A stretch of 64,000 nt of DNA from Clavibacter phaseoli (lineage in GTDB: Bacteria; Actinomycetota; Actinomycetes; Actinomycetales; Microbacteriaceae), in assembly GCF_021922925.1 (NCBI RefSeq), contig NZ_CP040786.1, forward strand, positions 1,302,001 through 1,366,000, read 5' to 3'. Every line of letters starts with the position of its first letter. Positions within the stretch are counted from its first letter, which is position 1. Both the position numbers and the translations under genes were made by a program. Shown piece by piece: positions 59,683 to 64,000 of this stretch. Below the pieces are notes generated by a model. That model had not been told where the DNA came from, made no database searches, and saw only the letters and a list, made by a program, of their open reading frames with translations.

Positions 59683-61523
59683 GGGAGCTCCTTGGCCGAG
59701 GTGATGTGGGTGCTGGACGCGTAGAGGCGGATCTTCTCGCCCGAGTTCACGGGCGGGACGTACATGAGCATCTGCGCCGTGCGGACGGTGTCGAAGCCCT
59801 TCGCCGAGTCCGTGAGCCCGGTGATCGCCTGGACCTCCGGGTTCGCGTTGACCTTCGCGCCCTCGGCGGTGGGCTTCGCGACGATGCCGAGCTGGACCGT
59901 GACGCTCACGAGCGCCCCGGACTCCACGGTCGACATCGCCACGGGCGTCGCCGTGTCCGCCGTGGCCGCGAACTCCACCGAGCCGGTCTCGCCGATCGAC
60001 GCCGGGAAGTCGACCTTGCGCTTGGCGTCCTGCGCGCGCACGCCGTCGTCGGTCGGGTCGAAGAGGTCGGCGTACTCGCTGTCGTCGCCCTTGTTGAGGA
60101 CGTCGGCGTAGGCCGCGGAGAGCTGGTCCGGCTGGAGGGCCAGGAGCTTCACGTCCGCCGCGAGCCGCGCCGCGCCGATCGCGGCGGGGGCCACGTCCGG
60201 GAGCGCCGCCGTGGTGGAGATGGGCATGACGTACAGCACGCGGTAGTTGTCGCGCGGGCTGTCCTGCACGAGGGTGAGCGACAGCGTGGGCGCGTCGTCG
60301 GTGTCGGGGTCCTTCACGACCGCCGCGACGGTGCGCGGCCAGGCGAGCGTCGCCTGCGGCAGGGTCAGCTGGAGGTCGCCCGTGGGGATGGAGGGGACCG
60401 GCGTCGCATCCGGCTTCGCCTTGCGCACCTGGTAGTCGGACGTGCGCTCCTGCAGCGCCGGGCCGGCGAAGCGCGGCGTCAGCGTGGCCGCGTCGAGGGA
60501 CTGGTCGGCCGCGGTCGCGACCTCGGAGACGCGGGACACGATGCGCGCGGCCTGGTCCTCGGTGACGACGGGCGGATCCGCGTCCTCGGCCTCGCGGGCG
60601 GCGTCGAGCGAGGAGGTGGGGGTGGGCGTGGCGGTGGAGGCCGCGCCCGCCGCGATGTCGGCCGGCGCGCCCTGGGCGGTGCAGCCGCTCAGCGCGAGGC
60701 CGGTGACGACGAGGACGGGCAGCGCGATCATGCCTCGACGACCGCGGCCCTTGGGCGCAGCGGGAGCGGCCCCGGTCCCGGCGGTGAGGGCCGCGCGCCG
60801 GGCGGCCGGGCCGATCCGCGGGATGCGCGGGCCGCCGCGCGGCGGGAGGTTGCGGCGCGGTCCGCGGCTGCGGCGCAGGTGGCGGAGCGCCAGGAGGTAG
60901 AGGACGAGCCCGAGGACGAGCAGCGCGATGCCGCCGACCACGAGCGGGACGACCCAGGGCGACTCGCCCTCGGACGGCCACGAGAGCGCGACGTCGGCCG
61001 GAGCGGCGGCCTGGCCGTCGGTCGCGAGGATGAGGCTGACGTCGGCCGGGAGCCGCGTGCTGAGCTCGACCTCGCCCTGGCCGGTCTGCTCGGACAGCCA
61101 GAGGTCGGATCCGCGGGGATCGGTCACCGTGGGCTCCGCCTCGGCGGTGGTCCCCGACGCGTCGGCCGTGGGGCTCGGCGTGGGGGTCGGCGTGGTCGCC
61201 TCCGGCTGCACGACCTGGCTCGTCAGCGCGCCCTGCTCGTCCATCGCGATCCGCGTGTAGGGGCTGCTGCCCACCCACGCCTCGACGTCGACGGTGGGGC
61301 CGTAGGCCGCGAAGACCTCGCCGTCGCCGCGGACGACCGTGTCCTGCAGGCCGGGGTGCGCGTTGAGCGTCTCCCCGTCGACGATCGTGTAGGCGGCGCC
61401 GCCGGCGGACGACGTGGCCGCCGTGATGCGGTCGGGTCCCGCCAGGAACGTGTGCTGGGCGATCCCCAGCCCGATCATGAGGGCCGCGACCACGAAGGTC
61501 GCGATCGCCAGGACGAATCGCAC
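59679..61523 (-). CDS. membrane protein with internal lipobox (membrane part plus lipoprotein-like part), 614 aa
   Basis: Helix 1 (about 3-26), an extracytoplasmic domain with Pro/Thr-rich stretch (about 110-135), helix 2 (190-214), then a very basic linker (215-264) and a third helix MIALPVLVVTGLALSGC (265-281). That third segment looks like a lipoprotein signal peptide with lipobox ALSGC and Cys281, followed by an exported domain of 330 residues. GAGGAG precedes GTG 61523. Either an unusual multi-segment membrane protein or a fusion of a membrane gene and a lipoprotein gene (internal ATG 60731). Function unknown. Confidence 0.8.
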   Translation of the reverse strand: MRFVLAIATFVVAALMIGLGIAQHTFLAGPDRITAATSSAGGAAYTIVDGETLNAHPGLQDTVVRGDGEVFAAYGPTVDVEAWVGSSPYTRIAMDEQGALTSQVVQPEATTPTPTPSPTADASGTTAEAEPTVTDPRGSDLWLSEQTGQGEVELSTRLPADVSLILATDGQAAAPADVALSWPSEGESPWVVPLVVGGIALLVLGLVLYLLALRHLRRSRGPRRNLPPRGGPRIPRIGPAARRAALTAGTGAAPAAPKGRGRRGMIALPVLVVTGLALSGCTAQGAPADIAAGAASTATPTPTSSLDAAREAEDADPPVVTEDQAARIVSRVSEVATAADQSLDAATLTPRFAGPALQERTSDYQVRKAKPDATPVPSIPTGDLQLTLPQATLAWPRTVAAVVKDPDTDDAPTLSLTLVQDSPRDNYRVLYVMPISTTAALPDVAPAAIGAARLAADVKLLALQPDQLSAAYADVLNKGDDSEYADLFDPTDDGVRAQDAKRKVDFPASIGETGSVEFAATADTATPVAMSTVESGALVSVTVQLGIVAKPTAEGAKVNANPEVQAITGLTDSAKGFDTVRTAQMLMYVPPVNSGEKIRLYASSTHITSAKELP

Positions 61524-61664
61524 GGGTGTCTCCTCTCGTGTCGTCGCGGGCGGCGGCCGCATGCGCGGCGGTCGGGGTGCCGACCGCGACGGCCGACGAG
61601 CACGGGTGCTCTCGCGACGGATCCGCCGTGCTCCGGGCGGACCGGCGGCGGACGACGACATCGA

Positions 61665-61670
61665 AGGATA
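61665..61670 (-). promoter_or_regulatory. possible -10 box TATCCT upstream of the 61523 gene
   Basis: Minus-strand TATCCT with a leader near 135 nt and a GAGGAG ribosome site. Weak. Confidence 0.35.
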
Positions 61671-61747
61671 CCGGACGACCCTGGGAGCGCCTCCTCCGCG
61701 GGCCGCCGGGACCGGGTCGCCCGCCGGGGCGCGGGGGCCCGACTCGG

Positions 61748-61753
61748 TAGGAT
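61748..61753 (+). promoter_or_regulatory. -10 box TAGGAT upstream of the coiled-coil gene
   Basis: TAGGAT with a leader of about 50 nt; AAGGAG (61797-61802) six nt before GTG 61809. Confidence 0.45.
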
Positions 61754-61808
61754 CGCCTCCTGCCGCGCCCCGCCCGGCGTCCGCGAGCCGCCCGCGAAGG
61801 AGTCCCCC

Positions 61809-63566
61809 GTGCCCCACGACGACACGCCGTTCAGCCCCGCCATGCGCGGCTACAACCGCGACGAGGTCGATCGGGCCGTCGCCGACCTGCGCCGCGAGCT
61901 CATCCGCTCCAACCAGCAGGGCGCGGAGCTGCGGGCGGAGGCCGAGCGCCTCCGCCGCAGCGAGCAGGAGCTGCGCGACGAGCTGGACGAGGTCGGCAGC
62001 CCCACGTTCGCCGGGCTCGGCACCCGGCTCGAGGCCACCCTCCGCGTCGCCGAGGAGCAGTCCACCCGGCTGGTCGCCCAGGCGGACGCGGACGCCGCCC
62101 GGCTCCGCCGCGCCACGCAGGAGGAGACGGACGCCCAGCGCGCCGAGGCCGAGGCGACCGCTCGCCACCTCGTCGACTCCGCGCGGGCCCAGGCCGCCCA
62201 CATCCTCGACGCCGCCCGCCGCGAGGCCGACGACCTGGGCGAGCGCGCCGACGACCGCGCCGAGGGCCTCCGCAGCGACGCCGAGCGCGAGGCCGCCGCC
62301 CTCCTCCTCCGCACGCGCACCGAGGTGGCCGACCTCCGCGCCACGGCCCTGCGCGACACCGACGCCCAGCGCGCCGAGGCGGCCCGCGAGGTCGCGGAGC
62401 TGCGCGCACGCGTCGACCGCGAGACCGACGAGGCCCGCCGCGACGCCGCGGACCTCGCCCGCGAGACCGTCCTCGCCCGGGGTGCGCTCGAGCGCGAGCT
62501 CGCCGACGCGCGCGCCCGCCACGACGAGTCCGTCGCCGAGGAGCGCGCCGACCTCGACCGCGACGTCCGGGAGACCGAGGACCGCCTCCGGCTCGACGAG
62601 GAGACCCGGCGGATCGCCCTCGCCCAGCTCGACGAGCAGACCCGTGCCGACCTCGACCGCGAGATCGAGCAGGCGCGCACCGACTGGGACCGGGACCTGC
62701 AGGCGTCGCGCGACGACTTCGACCGCCGGATCCTGGCGGAGCGCACCGCGTTCGACCGCGACGTGGAGGAGACCCGCGCGGCCCTCGAGCGCGAGATCGC
62801 CGAGACCCGCGAGGCGCTCGACCTCGAGGTGGCGTCCGCGCGCGCGGAATTCGCCCGCGACGTCGACGAGGCCCGCACCGACCTCGCCCGCGACATCGCG
62901 CAGGGAACCGAGCGCCTGGAGCGCGAGACCCGGACGACGCGCGCCCAGCTCGAGCTCGAGGCCGTGACAGCGCGAGCCGCCCTCGAGCGCGAGGTCGCCG
63001 AGGCCGAGGCGCTGGAGGCCGACCGCCGCGAGGCCGAGCGCCTGCGGCTCGAACGCGAGGCGGCCGAGACGCGCCGCGAGATCCGGGCCGAGGCCGACGA
63101 GGCGCGCCTGCTGCTCAGCCGGGAGATCGAGCAGGGCCACCTCGACCTCGACGCCGAGATCACGGCCCGCCGCGACCACGACGCGCGCGACGCCGCCGAC
63201 CGCCAGCGCGATGCAGCCGATCGCACGGCCGCCTACCTCGGCGAGGCGGAGGCGCGGCTGCAGGAGGTCACGGCGCTCCTCGCCGCCACGCGCGAGGAGG
63301 CGGAGACCCTCGCCGTCGAGAGCCGCGATGCCGCGCGCCAGGTCCGCGAGGACGCCGACCACGACGCCCGCGCCGCCTTCGCCGACGCCGAGCGCCGATC
63401 CCGCGAGACCGTGGCCGACGCGGAGCGCCGCGCGCGCGAGACCGTCGCCGACGCGGAGGAGCGCCTGGACCGCATTAGGATCGAGCGCGAGGCGGTGGCC
63501 GCGTACCTCGAGAACGTCCGCGGCGTGCTGACCCAGGCGGACGACGCCTCCTCCGACGACGACTAA
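61809..63566 (+). CDS. DivIVA-N-terminal, long coiled-coil protein (Scy/FilP-like), 585 aa
   Basis: Residues about 8-28 (FSPAMRGYNRDEVDRAVADLR) match the DivIVA membrane-curvature segment. Residues 30 to about 575 are almost uninterrupted heptad-like coiled coil, extremely rich in Ala, Arg, Glu and Asp, with two related REALERE/DRD blocks in the middle. A short acidic tail (DDASSDDD) ends it. Streptomyces Scy and FilP have similar composition and organise polar growth; similarity here is architectural, not proven by alignment. AAGGAG then GTG. Confidence 0.85.
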   Translation: MPHDDTPFSPAMRGYNRDEVDRAVADLRRELIRSNQQGAELRAEAERLRRSEQELRDELDEVGSPTFAGLGTRLEATLRVAEEQSTRLVAQADADAARLRRATQEETDAQRAEAEATARHLVDSARAQAAHILDAARREADDLGERADDRAEGLRSDAEREAAALLLRTRTEVADLRATALRDTDAQRAEAAREVAELRARVDRETDEARRDAADLARETVLARGALERELADARARHDESVAEERADLDRDVRETEDRLRLDEETRRIALAQLDEQTRADLDREIEQARTDWDRDLQASRDDFDRRILAERTAFDRDVEETRAALEREIAETREALDLEVASARAEFARDVDEARTDLARDIAQGTERLERETRTTRAQLELEAVTARAALEREVAEAEALEADRREAERLRLEREAAETRREIRAEADEARLLLSREIEQGHLDLDAEITARRDHDARDAADRQRDAADRTAAYLGEAEARLQEVTALLAATREEAETLAVESRDAARQVREDADHDARAAFADAERRSRETVADAERRARETVADAEERLDRIRIEREAVAAYLENVRGVLTQADDASSDDD

Positions 63567-63611
63567 GACCGCACCGCGCGCTCCGCGCGTGCCCACTCGG
63601 AGGCCCACGAC

Positions 63612-64000
63612 GTGAAGATCCAGAACCCCTACCGCCTCGGCCTCCTGGCCGGCCTCGGCGTGCTCACCGCGCTCGTCATCGGCGGCGCGCTCGTCTCGCT
63701 CGGCACGGTCCTCACGTACGTGGGCACGGCCATCTTCCTGGCGCTCGGCATCGACCCGCTCGTGACGTTCCTCGAGCGGAAGGGCGTGCCGCGCCCGGTC
63801 GCCATCCTCGTGATCTTCCTCGTGCTGCTCGGCTCGCTCGCGGGCGTGCTGCTGGCGGTCATCCCCGTCGTCGTGAACCAGGCGAGCGCCCTCGTCACGC
63901 AGATCGTGCAGTACGCGCAGAGCGTGAGCGGCGACCAGTTCATCGAGAACCTGCAGTCGTTCGTGCCGCGCGAGGTCTTCGACGTGCAGAGCGGCGCGGA
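63612..64000 (+). CDS. AI-2E family transporter/permease, partial (window end)
   Basis: Runs off the window end after about 129 codons. Starts GTG, with GGAGG 8 nt upstream. Helices YRLGLLAGLGVLTALVIGGALV, LTYVGTAIFLALGIDPLV and VAILVIFLVLLGSLAGVLLAVIPVVV, with FLERKGVPRP between, match the N-terminus of AI-2E/PerM permeases. Substrate unknown in most members. Its gene follows the coiled-coil gene by 45 nt, so it is likely co-transcribed with it. Confidence 0.88.
   Translation, partial: MKIQNPYRLGLLAGLGVLTALVIGGALVSLGTVLTYVGTAIFLALGIDPLVTFLERKGVPRPVAILVIFLVLLGSLAGVLLAVIPVVVNQASALVTQIVQYAQSVSGDQFIENLQSFVPREVFDVQSGA

Noticed and set aside
59706..61800. Long upstream extension of the coiled-coil gene frame
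   Set aside because: It is antisense to the membrane/lipobox gene, with shadow composition. AAGGAG plus GTG 61809 and the DivIVA-like N-terminus define the real start.

Overview
The window is a gene-dense, very GC-rich (low 70s percent by eye) actinobacterial chromosome segment. Protein styles point to Microbacteriaceae, most likely a Clavibacter-like plant-associated species: a GatCAB amidotransferase, TreYZ, GlgE, a YkoEDC thiamine transporter, an SCO4848-like membrane protein, a Scy/FilP-like coiled-coil protein and TAnnnT -10 boxes. The genus is inferred from recognition, not from a search. I see no insertion sequence, prophage, CRISPR array or compositional island. It reads as core chromosome.

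Layout. 1-4.4 kb: two small unknowns, nadE, tRNA-Arg, a thioredoxin-like protein, an SCO4848-like protein, orn, tRNA-His, a zincin. 4.4-8.1 kb: a TPP-riboswitch operon ykoE-ykoD-ykoC plus a small P-loop kinase. 8.2-15.1 kb: a GerW-like protein and the operon glgX-treY-treZ, in which glgX carries an in-frame TAG. 15.2-24.3 kb: UDP-glucose dehydrogenase, a DUF4190 protein, DNA polymerase IV and housekeeping or hypothetical enzymes, including a sulfite-oxidase-like molybdoenzyme overlapping a flavin reductase. 24.4-31.9 kb: a one-direction run of two SDRs, a phytoene-desaturase-like FAD enzyme, an SRPBCC protein and two paralogous AMP-forming acyl-CoA synthetases. 32-42.3 kb: a GAD/GDF-repeat protein, DedA, a lipoprotein, gatC-gatA-gatB-ABC-F, a META lipoprotein and an alpha/beta hydrolase. 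42.4-47.2 kb: cysteine desulfurase, mnmA, ligA. 47.2-58.6 kb: a second, intact GlgX-type enzyme, an SGNH lipoprotein, glgP, and glgE-glgB. 58.7-64 kb: a YbbN-like protein, a membrane protein with an internal lipobox, a DivIVA-type coiled-coil protein, and an AI-2E transporter cut off by the window end.

Two themes stand out. First, alpha-glucan metabolism is unusually complete: chain building and branching (GlgE, GlgB), phosphorolysis (GlgP), debranching (GlgX and its paralog) and conversion to trehalose (TreY, TreZ). Second, many genes start 6 or 7 nt after a TAnnnT box with no Shine-Dalgarno sequence, which indicates widespread leaderless transcription. I used this to choose several starts. 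In two places a TAG stop codon is also the first half of the next gene's -10, and at 47.2 kb two divergent -10 boxes overlap.

No wholly new multi-gene system could be demonstrated. The best candidates for new biology are the kinase in the TPP operon, the double-hairpin leader of ykoE, the apparently split membrane/lipoprotein gene at 59.7-61.5 kb, the over-represented GGATCC palindrome, and the paralogous ligase cluster.
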